Part shown: positions 1-8,980 of the stretch, piece by piece
Layout: every line of letters starts with the position of its first letter
Numbering within the stretch: position 1 is the first letter of the stretch
Origin: Corynebacterium sphenisci DSM 44792
GTDB taxonomy: Bacteria; Actinomycetota; Actinomycetes; Mycobacteriales; Mycobacteriaceae
Direction of reading: 5' to 3'
Length of the DNA stretch: 64,000 nt
NCBI RefSeq assembly: GCF_001941505.1
Contig: NZ_CP009248.1
Coordinates: forward strand, 1,922,001 to 1,986,000
The notes under the pieces: model-generated
Database searches by the model: none
The model's input: only the letters and a program-made list of their open reading frames with translations
Told to the model about the DNA's origin: nothing
Program-made: the position numbers and the translations under genes

Positions 1-658
1 GTACGACCCCTCGGCGGTGTTCTACATGGACAAGATCGCGGTCGGCCCCTCCGCCCGCGGGGTGGTGGACATCGAGGCCCCGGTGGCGCACAACATCAAC
101 GCGGTGGCGAAGAAGAAGGGCATCCTGCCCGAGGACGTCACCGTGGTGGTGCTGGACCGGCCCCGGCATGCGGAGATGATCCGCGAGATCCGGGTCACCG
201 GGGCGAAGGTGCGGCTCATCGGCGACGGCGACGTCGCCGGCGCGGTCGCCGCCGCCCAGGACACCAACTCCATCGACATCATGATGGGCATCGGCGGCAC
301 CCCGGAGGGCGTCATCACCGCCTGCGCGATGAAGTGCATGGGCGGTGAGCTGCAGGGCAAGCTGCACCCCAAGGACGAGGCGGAGGCCAACGCCGCCCGG
401 GAGGCCGGGCTGGACCTGGACGCCATCCTCACCACCGATGACCTGGTGCGCAGCGACAACTGCTATTTCGTGGCCACCGGCGTGACCAACGGCGACATGC
501 TGCGCGGGGTGGCCTACCGCGGCACCGGCGCCTGGACCCGCTCCATCGTGATGCGCTCCAAGTCCGGCACGATCCGCTCCATCGAGGCCTTCCACTCCAT
601 GGAGAAGCTCCGCGAGTTCGCCACCATCGACTACGGCGAGCCGATGAAGGAGCGCTGA
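1..658 (+). CDS. glpX: Fructose-1,6-bisphosphatase class II, 5' truncated by the window edge
   Basis: Class II fructose-1,6-bisphosphatase, the gluconeogenic step from fructose-1,6-bisphosphate to fructose-6-phosphate. About 219 C-terminal residues are visible, with the reading frame open from base 2 through the window edge. Family-typical segments include YDPSAVFYMDKIAVGP, the GIGGTPEGV loop and the C-terminal stretch YRGTGAWTRSIVMRSKSG. Roughly the N-terminal third, with the first metal-binding aspartates, lies outside the window. The in-frame GTG at base 17 is not the start because homology continues upstream of it. A GC-rich hairpin follows the stop, and fumC lies 165 bases downstream on the same strand, as in C. 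glutamicum as I recall it. Confidence 0.93.
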   Translation, partial: YDPSAVFYMDKIAVGPSARGVVDIEAPVAHNINAVAKKKGILPEDVTVVVLDRPRHAEMIREIRVTGAKVRLIGDGDVAGAVAAAQDTNSIDIMMGIGGTPEGVITACAMKCMGGELQGKLHPKDEAEANAAREAGLDLDAILTTDDLVRSDNCYFVATGVTNGDMLRGVAYRGTGAWTRSIVMRSKSGTIRSIEAFHSMEKLREFATIDYGEPMKER

Positions 659-691
659 GCCCCCGATCCCGGCACCGACCATCCGACCCCG

Positions 692-720
692 CGCCGCCGC
701 GGCCCACCCCCGCGGCGGCG
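692..720 (+). terminator. Hairpin after glpX
   Basis: Inverted repeat CGCCGCCGCGG (692-702) and CCGCGGCGGCG (710-720), 11 bp with a 7-base loop, followed by TTGGGGG rather than a clean T-run. It lies 34 bases after the glpX stop and separates it from fumC. Probable terminator, weak as a Rho-independent one. Confidence 0.5.
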
Positions 721-823
721 TTGGGGGATACTGGGTACCGGGGCTCGCCGGCGGCGGCCGCGGCGGCCGACGGCGCACCCCGGCCGAACCCGGCTGATTT
801 CCACCCGACGAAAGAGAAGACGC

Positions 824-2224
824 ATGACCGAGCAGCAGTACCGCATCGAGCACGACACCATGGGCGAGGTCAAGGTCCCCGCCGAGGCCCTGTGGCGCGC
901 CCAGACCCAGCGCGCGGTGGAGAACTTCCCGATCTCCGGCCGCCCCCTGGAGTCCGCCCAGATCCGCGCCATGGGCCTGCTCAAGGCCGCCTGCGCCCAG
1001 GTGAACAAGGACAAGGGCCTGCTCCCGGCGGAGCAGGCCGACGCGATCATCGCCGCGGCGAAGGAGATCGCCGAGGGCGCCCATGACGCCGAGTTCCCGA
1101 TCGACGTGTTCCAGACCGGCTCCGGCACCTCCTCGAACATGAACACCAACGAGGTCATCGCCTCGATCGCGAAGAACGCCGGGGTGGAGGTGCACCCCAA
1201 CGACCACGTGAACATGGGGCAGTCCTCCAACGACACCTTCCCCACCGCCACCCACGTCGCCGCCACCGAGGCCGCGGTCACCGACCTGGTGCCCGGGCTG
1301 AAGGTGCTGCACGCCTCCCTGGCGAAGAAGGCCGCCGAGTGGGAGACCGTGGTCAAGTCCGGCCGCACCCACCTGATGGACGCGGTCCCGGTGACCCTGG
1401 GCCAGGAGTTCGCCGGCTACGCCCGCCAGATCGAGGCCGGCATCGAGCGGGTGGAGGCCACCCTGCCGCGGCTGGGCGAGCTGCCGATCGGCGGCACCGC
1501 CGTGGGCACCGGGCTGAACACCCCCGCCGATTTCGGCGCCCTGGTCACCGAGGAGCTGAAGAAGCTCACCGGGGTCGAGCAGCTCGCCGAGGCGCGGAAC
1601 CACTTCGAGGCGCAGGCCAACCGGGATGCCCTGGTGGAGTTCTCCGGGGCGATGCGCACCATCGCGGTGTCCCTGAACAAGATCGCCAACGACATCCGCT
1701 GGATGGGCTCCGGCCCGCTGACCGGGCTCGGCGAGATCCACCTGCCGGATCTGCAGCCGGGTTCGTCGATCATGCCGGGCAAGGTCAACCCGGTGCTGTG
1801 CGAGACCGCCACCCAGGTCGCCGCCCAGGTGATCGGTAATGACGCCGCGGTGGCCTTCGCCGGCGCCGGCGGCGCCTTCGAGCTCAACGTGTTCATCCCG
1901 GTGATGGCCCGCAACGTGCTGGAGTCCGCCCGGCTGCTGGCGAACACCTCCCGGGTGTTCGCGGAGAAGCTGGTCGACGGGATCGAGCCGAACGTGGAGC
2001 GGATGCGCACCCTGGCGGAGTCCTCGCCCTCCATCGTCACCCCGCTGAACTCGGCGATCGGCTACGAGAACGCCGCGAAGGTGGCGAAGACGGCGCTGAA
2101 GGAGGGCAAGACCATCCGGCAGACCGTGATCGACATGGGCTTCGTCGACGGCGAGACCCTCACCGAGGAGGAGCTGGACCGCCGCCTCGACGTGCTGGCC
2201 ATGGCCAACACCGACCGCGACTGA
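824..2224 (+). CDS. fumC: Fumarate hydratase class II
   Basis: Fumarase C of the TCA cycle, the reversible hydration of fumarate to L-malate, cytoplasmic homotetramer. The 466 residues match the usual class II length. Visible signatures are [13 protein letters not shown] around residue 100, SSNDTFPT around 135, TAVGTGLN near 225 and the superfamily signature [11 protein letters not shown] near 312-322 that carries the catalytic serine loop. Aspartase shares this fold, but the synteny with glpX and overall sequence favour fumarase. ATG start, preceded at 811-819 by a purine-rich AAAGAGAAGA ribosome site. It ends in a strong hairpin. Confidence 0.97.
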   Translation: MTEQQYRIEHDTMGEVKVPAEALWRAQTQRAVENFPISGRPLESAQIRAMGLLKAACAQVNKDKGLLPAEQADAIIAAAKEIAEGAHDAEFPIDVFQTGSGTSSNMNTNEVIASIAKNAGVEVHPNDHVNMGQSSNDTFPTATHVAATEAAVTDLVPGLKVLHASLAKKAAEWETVVKSGRTHLMDAVPVTLGQEFAGYARQIEAGIERVEATLPRLGELPIGGTAVGTGLNTPADFGALVTEELKKLTGVEQLAEARNHFEAQANRDALVEFSGAMRTIAVSLNKIANDIRWMGSGPLTGLGEIHLPDLQPGSSIMPGKVNPVLCETATQVAAQVIGNDAAVAFAGAGGAFELNVFIPVMARNVLESARLLANTSRVFAEKLVDGIEPNVERMRTLAESSPSIVTPLNSAIGYENAAKVAKTALKEGKTIRQTVIDMGFVDGETLTEEELDRRLDVLAMANTDRD

Positions 2225-2247
2225 CCCTCCCCCTCCCCCGCCCGCCC

Positions 2248-2287
2248 GGCGCCGGCCCATCCGCAGGATCGCGGATGCGCCGGCGCC
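2248..2287 (+). terminator. Terminator hairpin after fumC
   Basis: Inverted repeat with 17-base arms (2248-2264 and 2271-2287), a single C/C mismatch and a 6-base loop AGGATC. It sits 24 bases after the fumC stop. No T-run follows, which is common for hairpins in this genome. Confidence 0.6.
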
Positions 2288-2411
2288 GCGGCGCTTCCCG
2301 GGGCCGCCCCGCCCCCGCCGGGCTCCCCCGCCCGGCCCCGGGCGGCGCCGGCGCCGAACCCCCGGCGGGACGCCCGCCCCGCATCCGACCCCGATTCCCC
2401 AGGAGCATCCG

Positions 2412-3812
2412 ATGAGCGCCCGATTCGTCCAGCAGCTGCCGCACCGCCGCGAGCGGGTGGCCGACTGGTTCGCCCGCCCCGGGGCGGTGACCCGGCTCAC
2501 CCCGGGCGCGGCCCCGCTGACCCCGCGCGCCGCCGCGGCGGATCTCGCCGCCGGGGAGACCGTCTTCGCCATGCCGGTGGGCCTGTCCTGGCGGGCCCGG
2601 CATGATCCGGCGGCCTTCATCCCCGGCCGCCGCTTCGCCGATGAGGTGGTCAACGCGCCCTGGCGGGCGCTCACCGGCTGGCGGCACGTGCACGAGCTCG
2701 CCGACTCCCGCGGCCCCGGGGGCGCCGGCACCGTGGTCGTGGACCGGATCCGCGCCCGGGTGCCGGCGGCGGCGCTGCACGGGCTCTTCGCCTTCCGGCA
2801 CACCACCCTGGCCGGGGATCTCGCCGCCGCGGACCGGCTCGCCGGGGTGCTCGGCATCGGCGCCGGGGTGGGCCGGGAGCCCGGGGAGCGGCTGCCGCGG
2901 CTGACCATCGCGGTCACCGGGGCCTCCGGGACGGTGGGCACGGCGCTCGTCGCGCTGCTGGGCACCGCCGGCCACGAGGTGATCCGGCTGGTGCGCGGCG
3001 CGGCGGCCGGGCCGGGTGAGCGGCGCTGGGATCCGGAGGCGCCGGCGGCGGACCTGCTCGAGGGCGTCGACGCCCTGGTGCACCTGGCCGGGGCGCCGAT
3101 CGCCGGCCGGTTCACCGAGGCGCACCTCGCCGCGGTGCGCGACTCCCGGGTGGGACCGACCCGGCGGCTGGCCGAGGCGGTCGCCGCGGCGGGCACCCCG
3201 GTGGTGGTCTCCGCCTCCGCGGTGGGCTACTACGGCGCCGACCGCGGCGGGGAGATCCTCGACGAGGACGCCGCGGCGGGGCCGCGCACCGAGGCGCTGG
3301 CCGGCATCGTCGCCGACTGGGAGGACGCCTGGGCCCCGGCCCGCGCCGCCGGGGCGCGGGTGGCGCTGCTGCGCACCGGGCTGGTGCTCGCCGGCGGGGG
3401 CGGGCTGCTGCCGCCCCTGGCCGGGCTCACCCGGGCCTGCCTGGGCGGCCGGCTGGGCTCCGGGCGGCAGTGGTTCCCCTGGATCGCCCTGGACGATCTG
3501 GTGGACCTCTACCACCGGGCGGCGCTGGATCCGGCGCTGGCCGGCCCGGTCAACGCGGTCGCCCCGGGCGGGGTGGACAATGCCGCGTTCACCCGGACCC
3601 TCGCGGAGGTGCTGCGCCGCCCGGTGGGCCCGCCGGTGCCCGCCGCCGGCCCGGCGCTGCTGCTGGGCCGCCGCGGGGCCGCGGAGCTGGCCCTGGCCGA
3701 TCAGCCGGCGGTGCCGGCCCGGCTGGTGTCGATGGGGCACGTGTTCCGCCATCCGGGCCTGGCCGGGGCGCTGCGCCATGAACTGCTCCGGCCCGCCCCC
3801 GAACGGGGTTGA
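2412..3812 (+). CDS. TIGR01777 (SDR39U1) family NAD(P)-binding epimerase with N-terminal SRPBCC domain
   Basis: A 466-residue two-domain protein. Residues 1-155 look like an SRPBCC/START-type ligand-binding domain (VVDRIRARVP... LFAFRHTTLAGD). From about residue 165 comes an extended-SDR Rossmann fold with the nucleotide loop TGASGTVG near 168-175, an SASAVGYYG active-site segment supplying the tyrosine, and a C-terminal DUF1731-like end (RPVGPPVPA ... ALADQPAVPARL). The family has no established substrate; SDR39U1 is the human relative. ATG start with AGGAG at 2401-2405. The coding strand also leaves long open frames on the opposite strand, which are shadows. Confidence 0.9.
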   Translation: MSARFVQQLPHRRERVADWFARPGAVTRLTPGAAPLTPRAAAADLAAGETVFAMPVGLSWRARHDPAAFIPGRRFADEVVNAPWRALTGWRHVHELADSRGPGGAGTVVVDRIRARVPAAALHGLFAFRHTTLAGDLAAADRLAGVLGIGAGVGREPGERLPRLTIAVTGASGTVGTALVALLGTAGHEVIRLVRGAAAGPGERRWDPEAPAADLLEGVDALVHLAGAPIAGRFTEAHLAAVRDSRVGPTRRLAEAVAAAGTPVVVSASAVGYYGADRGGEILDEDAAAGPRTEALAGIVADWEDAWAPARAAGARVALLRTGLVLAGGGGLLPPLAGLTRACLGGRLGSGRQWFPWIALDDLVDLYHRAALDPALAGPVNAVAPGGVDNAAFTRTLAEVLRRPVGPPVPAAGPALLLGRRGAAELALADQPAVPARLVSMGHVFRHPGLAGALRHELLRPAPERG

Positions 3813-3878
3813 GCCGGGCGTCCGACGTACCGGGATGAGGCCCCTTCACCCGGTATGACCTGGATGGTTGCCGCAATC

Positions 3879-3893
3879 TTGCACCTGGTGTAA
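3879..3893. promoter_or_regulatory. Palindromic operator upstream of the TetR/MFS pair
   Basis: The 15-mer TTGCACCTGGTGTAA is an imperfect palindrome of form TTnCACC-n-GGTGnAA (6 of 7 position pairs match). The half-site TTGCACC is repeated at 3896-3902, just before the regulator start. Position and symmetry fit an autoregulatory TetR operator. Inferred, no binding data. Confidence 0.6.
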
Positions 3894-3904
3894 CTTTGCA
3901 CCCC

Positions 3905-4579
3905 GTGAACGAATCAAGCCAATGCGGCCGCCCCTGCGGCCGCCGCGAGCACAACCGGAGGCGCACCCGGCGCGGGATCGAGGATGCCGCGCTGGAGCTG
4001 ATGGCCGCACGCGGCTTCGACGCGGTCACCGTCGAGGACGTCTGCGCCGCCGCGGAGGTCAGCCGGCGCACCTTCTTCAACTACTTCGAGTCCAAGGACG
4101 AGGTGGTCCTCGGCCGGGGGCTGCTCACCTTCGACGAGGCCGATGCGGAGCGCTTCCGCGCCGCCGGGCACGCCGACCCGCTGCGGGCGTTGCTGGGCAT
4201 CGTCGAGGACGCGCTCACCGGCCCCCCGGACAGCGATGACGATCTCGCCGATCCGGTGGCCCGGCACCGCCGGCTGCACGGGCTGCGCCGCCGGATCATC
4301 GACTCCGATCCCCGGCTGCTCGGCCTGGCGATCGCCGCCCAGGCGGACGTCTTCCAGCGGATCACCGCCATGCTCGAGCAGGTGCACACCGCCGACCCGG
4401 CCACCCGCCGGGCCCCCGGCATCCCCGCCGCGGAGGAGGCCGCGCTCGGCGCGGCGCTCATCCGCGAGGCCATGTGGATGGCCACCATCCGACCCGGCCC
4501 ACGCGCCGCCGCCGGGGATCACCCGCTCCTCGACGCCGCCCGCACCATCACCCGATTCACCCAGGAGATCCCGTGGTAG
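3905..4579 (+). CDS. TetR family transcriptional regulator
   Basis: A 224-residue TetR-type repressor. The N-terminal helix-turn-helix is clear: a lead helix [21 protein letters not shown], then [20 protein letters not shown] with the family-typical FNYFxSKDE end. The rest is the variable ligand-binding domain, including a C-terminal pocket-type helix bundle. GTG at 3905 is taken as the start; an in-frame TTG at 3896 is an alternative and lies inside the repeated TTGCACC element. The gene overlaps the following MFS transporter by seven bases, so the two are co-transcribed, and the regulator most likely controls that exporter through the palindrome at 3879-3893. Confidence 0.9.
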   Translation: MNESSQCGRPCGRREHNRRRTRRGIEDAALELMAARGFDAVTVEDVCAAAEVSRRTFFNYFESKDEVVLGRGLLTFDEADAERFRAAGHADPLRALLGIVEDALTGPPDSDDDLADPVARHRRLHGLRRRIIDSDPRLLGLAIAAQADVFQRITAMLEQVHTADPATRRAPGIPAAEEAALGAALIREAMWMATIRPGPRAAAGDHPLLDAARTITRFTQEIPW

Positions 4580-6216
4580 ACCAAGCCTCCCCCGCCGGCC
4601 GCCCGGCCGGCCCCGCCCAGCCCCCGGCCACCCCGGCCGCCGGCGCCCGCCCCGCCGGCCGCCCGGACCGGGCCACCCGCCGCGCCGCCGAGGTGGTCGG
4701 CCGCCAGCGCGCCCTGGTGCTCACCTCGCTGATGACCGCGATGCTGATGAGCTCCCTGGGCCAGATGATCTTCTCCACCGCGCTGCCCACCATCGTCGGC
4801 GATCTCGGCGGGGTGGACCACATGTCCTGGGTGATCACCGCCTTCCTGCTCATGCAGACCATCGCGCTGCCGGTGGTCGGCAAACTCGGCGACATGTACG
4901 GCCGGAAGCTGTTCTTCCTCGCCGGGATCACCGCCTTCATCGCCGGGTCGGTGATCGGCGCGCTGGCCGGGTCCATGATGCTGCTGATCCTGGCCCGGGC
5001 GGTGCAGGGCCTGGCCGGCGGCACCATGATGGTCTCCTCCCAGGCGATCATGGCCGAGGTGATCCCGGCCCGGGAGCGCGGCAAGTACATGGGCATCATC
5101 GGCGCCGTGTTCGGGCTGAGCTCGGTGCTCGGCCCGGTGCTCGGCGGCTGGTTCACCGACGGCCCCGGCTGGCGCTGGGGGCTGTGGATGAACGTGCCGC
5201 TGGGGCTCATCGCCCTGGCCACCGCCGCGCGCTACCTGCGGCTGCCCACCCGCACCCCGGTCGGCCGCTTCGACTGGCCGGGCACCGCGCTGCTGGCCAC
5301 CGCCGCGGCCACGCTCATCCTCACCACCACCTGGGGCGGCACCCAGTACGCCTGGACCGACCCGATGATCCTGGCCCTGATCGCGGTGTCCGTGGCCTCC
5401 TGGGCCGGTTTCGTCGCCGTGGAGCGCCGGGCGGCGAACCCGGTGGTGCCGATGCACCTGTTCGCCAACCGCAATTTCAGCCTCACCACCGCCGCGGGCC
5501 TGGCCCTGGGCATCGGCATGTTCGGCACCATGGCCTACCTGCCCACCTACCTGCAGATGGTGCACGAGCTCAGCCCCACCGCGGCCGGGCTGATGATGAT
5601 CCCGATGATGGTGGGCATGCTCGGCACCTCCATCGGCATCGGGGCGGTGGTGAGCGCCACCGGCCGCTACAAGTGGTACCCGGTGGCCGGGATGGCGATC
5701 ATGGGCGTGGCGCTGCTGCTGATGTCCCGGATGAGCACGGACACCTCCCTGCCGGTGGTCGGCGCGGAGCTGTTCCTCATGGGCTTCGGCCTGGGCATGG
5801 GCATGCAGGTGCTGGTGCTGGTGGTGCAGAACTCCTTCCCGGTGGCCATGGTGGGCACCGCCACCGCGGCGAACAACTTCTTCCGCCAGATCGGCGGGGC
5901 GGTGGGCTCGGCGGTGGTGGGCACCATCTTCATCCACAATCTGCGGGATCTCATGGCCGAGCGGCTGCCCGCGGCGGTGGCCGCCTCCGGGGAGGCCGGC
6001 CGGGCCGCCGGGGCGGCCTTCACCGGCGGCGACGCCGCGGCGCATCTGAGCCCCTCGGTGCTCGCCGGGCTGCCCGCGCCGATGCACGAGGCGATCCTGG
6101 GCAGCTACAACGACGCGCTCACCCCGGTGCTGGCGATGCTGGTGCCGCTGATGGTGCTGGCCACGCTGCTGCTGGTGGGCATCCGGGAGGAGAAGCTCAA
6201 GGACACCGTGGAGTAG
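4573..6216 (+). CDS. MFS multidrug exporter, DHA2 (14-TMS, EmrB/QacA) family
   Basis: A 547-residue drug:proton antiporter of the inner membrane. After a Pro/Ala-rich cytoplasmic N-terminus come 14 hydrophobic segments. Motif A is visible as [13 protein letters not shown] between TMS 2 and 3, and motif C-like glycine-rich sequence [14 protein letters not shown] in TMS 5 marks an exporter. The GTG at 4573 is chosen because AGGAG lies at 4563-4567 and it overlaps the TetR stop; an upstream ATG at 4474 would run deep into the regulator. Substrate is unknown. It is followed by a perfect bidirectional terminator shared with the convergent GNAT gene. Confidence 0.92.
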   Translation: MVDQASPAGRPAGPAQPPATPAAGARPAGRPDRATRRAAEVVGRQRALVLTSLMTAMLMSSLGQMIFSTALPTIVGDLGGVDHMSWVITAFLLMQTIALPVVGKLGDMYGRKLFFLAGITAFIAGSVIGALAGSMMLLILARAVQGLAGGTMMVSSQAIMAEVIPARERGKYMGIIGAVFGLSSVLGPVLGGWFTDGPGWRWGLWMNVPLGLIALATAARYLRLPTRTPVGRFDWPGTALLATAAATLILTTTWGGTQYAWTDPMILALIAVSVASWAGFVAVERRAANPVVPMHLFANRNFSLTTAAGLALGIGMFGTMAYLPTYLQMVHELSPTAAGLMMIPMMVGMLGTSIGIGAVVSATGRYKWYPVAGMAIMGVALLLMSRMSTDTSLPVVGAELFLMGFGLGMGMQVLVLVVQNSFPVAMVGTATAANNFFRQIGGAVGSAVVGTIFIHNLRDLMAERLPAAVAASGEAGRAAGAAFTGGDAAAHLSPSVLAGLPAPMHEAILGSYNDALTPVLAMLVPLMVLATLLLVGIREEKLKDTVE

Positions 6217-6240
6217 CCCGCCGGGGCCCGGATCCGCGAG

Positions 6241-6269
6241 GACCCCGCGACCGGATCGGTCGCGGGGTC
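6241..6269. terminator. Bidirectional terminator between MFS and GNAT genes
   Basis: Perfect 12-bp inverted repeat GACCCCGCGACC / GGTCGCGGGGTC with a 5-base loop GGATC. It lies between convergent genes ending at 6216 and 6305, so it can serve both strands. Confidence 0.7.
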
Positions 6270-6304
6270 GCGGTGGCTTGCGGGCGCCCCGGGCGGGGCG
6301 GGGA

Positions 6305-6937
6305 TCAGGCGCCGACCTGGCGTTCGGCGGAGTCGAGCTTCTCCAGCAGCGGGCGCACCGGGTCGCCGGCCTCCTCGGCCTCGCGCAGGGCGCGCTTCTC
6401 GGCGCGCTCCTCCGGCTTCTCCAGCAGCTTCTCCAGGATGATGATGTCCCGCCACTGGCCGGCCATCGGCCCGTAGGTCATCTTCGCCATGTGGTGGTAG
6501 ACGCCGACCTCCCGGAAGCCGAGCTTGCGGTGCAGCTTCAGCGAGCCGACGTTCTCCGGGAACACCCAGGAGTGGATGGACCAGCAGCCGGCCTCGGTGG
6601 CGGCGTCCATCAGGGTGGACAGCAGCGCCCCGGCCAGCCCGCGGCCCTGGCCGTCGGGGTGCACGTAGATGGAGTCCTCGATCACCCCGCGCAGGATGTG
6701 CCGCTTGGACACCTGGGAGGCCGAGGCCCAGGCCAGGATCCTGGCCGGGTCCTCCTCGGCGACCGCGACGAAGCACAGGTCGAGCCGTTTGAGCCGCGCG
6801 AATTCGGGCCAGTCGGGCGCCTCATGCTCCCAGGAGGCGTGCCCGGTGTCCAGGCCGATCTCGTAGATCTCCTGGACCTGCGGGTAGTCGCCCTCGGTCA
6901 TGGGCCGGATCTCGAATCCGGGCTTCGTGTCTGCCAT
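6305..6937 (-). CDS. GNAT family N-acetyltransferase (PAT-like) with C-terminal extension
   Basis: A 210-residue GNAT acetyltransferase. The beta-alpha core begins FEIRPMTEGDYPQVQEIYEIGL and the acetyl-CoA loop is YVHPDGQGRGLAGALL (Q/RxxGxG/A form). The EIGLDTGHASWEHEAPDW region and the SIHSWVFPENVGSLKLHRKLGFREVG end resemble phosphinothricin-acetyltransferase-like enzymes. The last 50 residues are a charged tail (EKPEERAEKRALREAEEAGD) that most PAT proteins lack. The ATG at 6937 is chosen over one 13 codons upstream because the domain starts just after it. Acceptor substrate is unknown. Confidence 0.88.
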   Translation of the reverse strand: MADTKPGFEIRPMTEGDYPQVQEIYEIGLDTGHASWEHEAPDWPEFARLKRLDLCFVAVAEEDPARILAWASASQVSKRHILRGVIEDSIYVHPDGQGRGLAGALLSTLMDAATEAGCWSIHSWVFPENVGSLKLHRKLGFREVGVYHHMAKMTYGPMAGQWRDIIILEKLLEKPEERAEKRALREAEEAGDPVRPLLEKLDSAERQVGA

Positions 6938-7007
6938 GGGTTCCAGTCTTAATGCACGAGCCCCCGGGCCGTCCAACGGTCCGGGGGCTTTTCGCGGGTC
7001 CGAAGAA

Positions 7008-7592
7008 TCAGTCCTCGGGGGTGGCGCCGATCTCGGTGGTCGGGCCGAACTCGCCGTCCTCGCCGACGGTCCAGGTCATGGAGCCGTTCTCGAAGTAGGA
7101 GATCCAGCCGCCCTCGATCTCGGCCTCGTCGCGAATGGGCAGGCCCAGCTCGGACTCGGCGCCGCCGTCGGCAAGCCAGGTCTCCAGGATCTTGCCCTGG
7201 ATGAGCACCGCGCCATTGTCCGGGGTGTCGTAGATGCGGGCGTTGTCGAAGACGGCGACGGTGACGCCGTTGTCCTCGGTGACCTCGCCGAGGGCGCCGA
7301 GGGCGTCCGCGCCGCCGAGCTCCTCGTACTTGTCGGCGATCCCGGCGGGCACCTCGGTGCCGTCGATCTCGCCGGTGCCGGAGATGGCGTCCCCGGCCTT
7401 GTCGGCGGCATCGCCCGCGGCGTCGCCGGCCTTGTCGGCGGCGTCGCCGACGGCGTTGGTGGCGTCGGCGGCGGCGTTACCGGCCTTGTCCTTCGCCGCG
7501 TCGACGTCCTCGGTGGAGCAGGCCGCGGAGCCGAGCACGAGGCCGGCGCCGAGCACGACGGCGGTGAGGGAGCGGGTGATAGTGGAACGCAT
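7008..7592 (-). CDS. Secreted lipoprotein with amphipathic Ala/Asp/Lys repeats and an LGFP-repeat domain
   Basis: A 194-residue precursor. Signal peptide [25 protein letters not shown] has an arginine-containing n-region, hydrophobic core and a lipobox-like SAAC ending at Cys25. Residues 28-70 are a low-complexity linker of DAADKAGDA-type 11-mers resembling LEA-like amphipathic helices. The C-terminal part (GIADKYEELGGADALG ... SELGLPIRDEAE ... GWISYFENGSMTW) matches LGFP repeats, which in corynebacteria occur on cell-envelope proteins and are thought to bind the arabinogalactan/mycolate layer. RBS CGGAGG at 7597-7602 precedes ATG 7592. AT-rich upstream DNA (7604-7626) should hold its promoter. 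Confidence 0.82.
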   Translation of the reverse strand: MRSTITRSLTAVVLGAGLVLGSAACSTEDVDAAKDKAGNAAADATNAVGDAADKAGDAAGDAADKAGDAISGTGEIDGTEVPAGIADKYEELGGADALGALGEVTEDNGVTVAVFDNARIYDTPDNGAVLIQGKILETWLADGGAESELGLPIRDEAEIEGGWISYFENGSMTWTVGEDGEFGPTTEIGATPED

Positions 7593-7744
7593 GGATGCCT
7601 CCGATAATGATTGGGTTAAATTAAATCTGCTCCCCCAGCATGCATGACCGGGCGAACCCCCGCAACCCGGGAACATATCAATCGGATAACGCAGAACTGT
7701 CGTATCCGGTCCCCGAAATCCGCCGAAGGCCCAGCCCGGGGCGG

Positions 7745-8533
7745 TTACCGCCGCCGCCGGCGGCGACCCGCCCGGGAGCCGCCGGATTTCCCGCGGCCCC
7801 GCCCGGATCCGGCGCCGGCGCCGGCTCCACGACCGCCCCGGCCGGCCCGGCCGGCGCCCGCCCCGCGGCCACCGCTGCCCGCGCGGGCCGGGGCCGCGTC
7901 CTCCCGCCGCGCCCCGGTGCCGCGGGAGGACCCGGCCCGGCGGCCGCGCACCACCCCGGCGAACTCCTGGGCCGCCGGCCCGTCCAGCTCCCTCGGCCAG
8001 ATGAGCCAGATCCAGGTGCCGGGCGGCTCCGCCTCCCCCGCGGCATCGGCGCCGTCCGGGCCGGCACCGGCCTCGGCCAGCGGCCGTTCCACCACCCCTC
8101 GCCCGCCGAGGGCGCGCAGCAGCGGCCGCGGGGCGCGCACCACCCCGGCGCCGGCGGCCGCGGCCGGCAGCATCCGCCGCAGCAGCTCCGGGTCGGCGGT
8201 GTCCGCCAGCAGCGTCTCCCCCGCGAGATCCGCCTCCGCCACCGGCTCATCGGCGCCGAGCAGCGCGATCAGGTGCTCCCGGCCGGCGGCGACCCCGGGG
8301 GCCTCCCGGTAGAGCCGGATCCGGTGCAGCCCCGGGTCCGCCCCGGGATCCCGGGCCAGGGCCATATCCGCCTCCCCGGCGGCGAGCCGGGCGGCCGGAT
8401 CATCGGCCGGCAGCTCCACCAGCTCCCCGCCGGTGCGCTCCCGCCAGCGGCGGAACCACTTCCCGGGGCTGGTGCCGGCGGCGAAGGCGATCCGCAGCCG
8501 GGGTGCGGCGGCGGGGTCGGCGGGGGCGTCCAT
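7745..8533 (-). CDS. LysR-type substrate-binding-domain protein lacking the HTH
   Basis: A 262-residue protein that starts directly at PRLRIAFAAGTSPGKWFRRWRER, the beginning of a LysR effector (periplasmic-binding-protein-like) domain. It runs through HLIALLGADEPVAEADLAGETLL to an Arg/Gly/Ala-rich basic tail. The usual 60-residue N-terminal winged helix is absent, and no in-frame HTH is found upstream. A TAGCAT box lies 8 bases before the ATG. It is divergent from the DUF5997 gene, with 54 bases between starts; I recall the same pairing in other corynebacteria, which argues for a functional protein rather than a truncation. Its role is unknown; the basic tail might bind nucleic acid. Confidence 0.75.
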   Translation of the reverse strand: MDAPADPAAAPRLRIAFAAGTSPGKWFRRWRERTGGELVELPADDPAARLAAGEADMALARDPGADPGLHRIRLYREAPGVAAGREHLIALLGADEPVAEADLAGETLLADTADPELLRRMLPAAAAGAGVVRAPRPLLRALGGRGVVERPLAEAGAGPDGADAAGEAEPPGTWIWLIWPRELDGPAAQEFAGVVRGRRAGSSRGTGARREDAAPARAGSGGRGAGAGRAGRGGRGAGAGAGSGRGRGKSGGSRAGRRRRRR

Positions 8534-8587
8534 GGGCCCCGATGCTACCGCGCGGGACCGCCCGGGCGGGCTGCTAGCGTGGCGCCC

Positions 8588-8980
8588 ATGAAGCCACTGA
8601 CCGCGGCCAAGAAACTGGGCGTGCACCTGCCCGCCACCCCGGAGGAGTTCCGCGCCGGGGAGGTGAGCCACGAGCGGCTGCGCGCACTGCAGTCCGATCC
8701 GCCGGAGTGGCTGCGCGAGCTGCGCCGCACCGGACCGCATCCCCGACCCGAGGTCGCCCGCCGGCTGGGCGTCACCATCGCCGCGCTGAAGCGCAATGAC
8801 ATGGACCTGCCGCTGACCACCGAGGAGATCCGGGCGCTGCTCGCCGATCCCCCGGAGTGGCTGCGCGAGGCCCGGGCGGGGCTGGCCCGGCGCCGCGAGG
8901 AGGACGCCCGGGCGCGGGCCCGCCGGGAGGGGCGCGCCGCGAGGGCCGCCCGGGACGGCGACGGGGGGCCGCGGCGATGA
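8588..8980 (+). CDS. DUF5997 family protein
   Basis: A 130-residue small basic protein of the DUF5997 family, function unknown. The sequence has two similar segments, LQSDPPEWLRELRRTG and LLADPPEWLREARAGL, each ahead of a short helical region that includes RRLGVTIAALKRNDMD, suggesting an internal duplication with helix-turn-helix-like elements. The tail is Arg/Ala-rich. A TAGCGT box (8575-8580) lies 7 bases before the ATG, so the mRNA is probably leaderless. Its stop overlaps the start of the next hydrolase by 4 bases (ATGA), indicating translational coupling. Confidence 0.82.
   Translation: MKPLTAAKKLGVHLPATPEEFRAGEVSHERLRALQSDPPEWLRELRRTGPHPRPEVARRLGVTIAALKRNDMDLPLTTEEIRALLADPPEWLREARAGLARRREEDARARARREGRAARAARDGDGGPRR

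Noticed and set aside
2160..3779. 539-codon open frame on the minus strand opposite the SDR39U1 gene
   Set aside because: Low-complexity Gly/Arg/Pro/His translation; it mirrors the codon bias of the real gene. The same holds for long antisense frames over mfd, prfC, the acyl-CoA synthetases and glmU.
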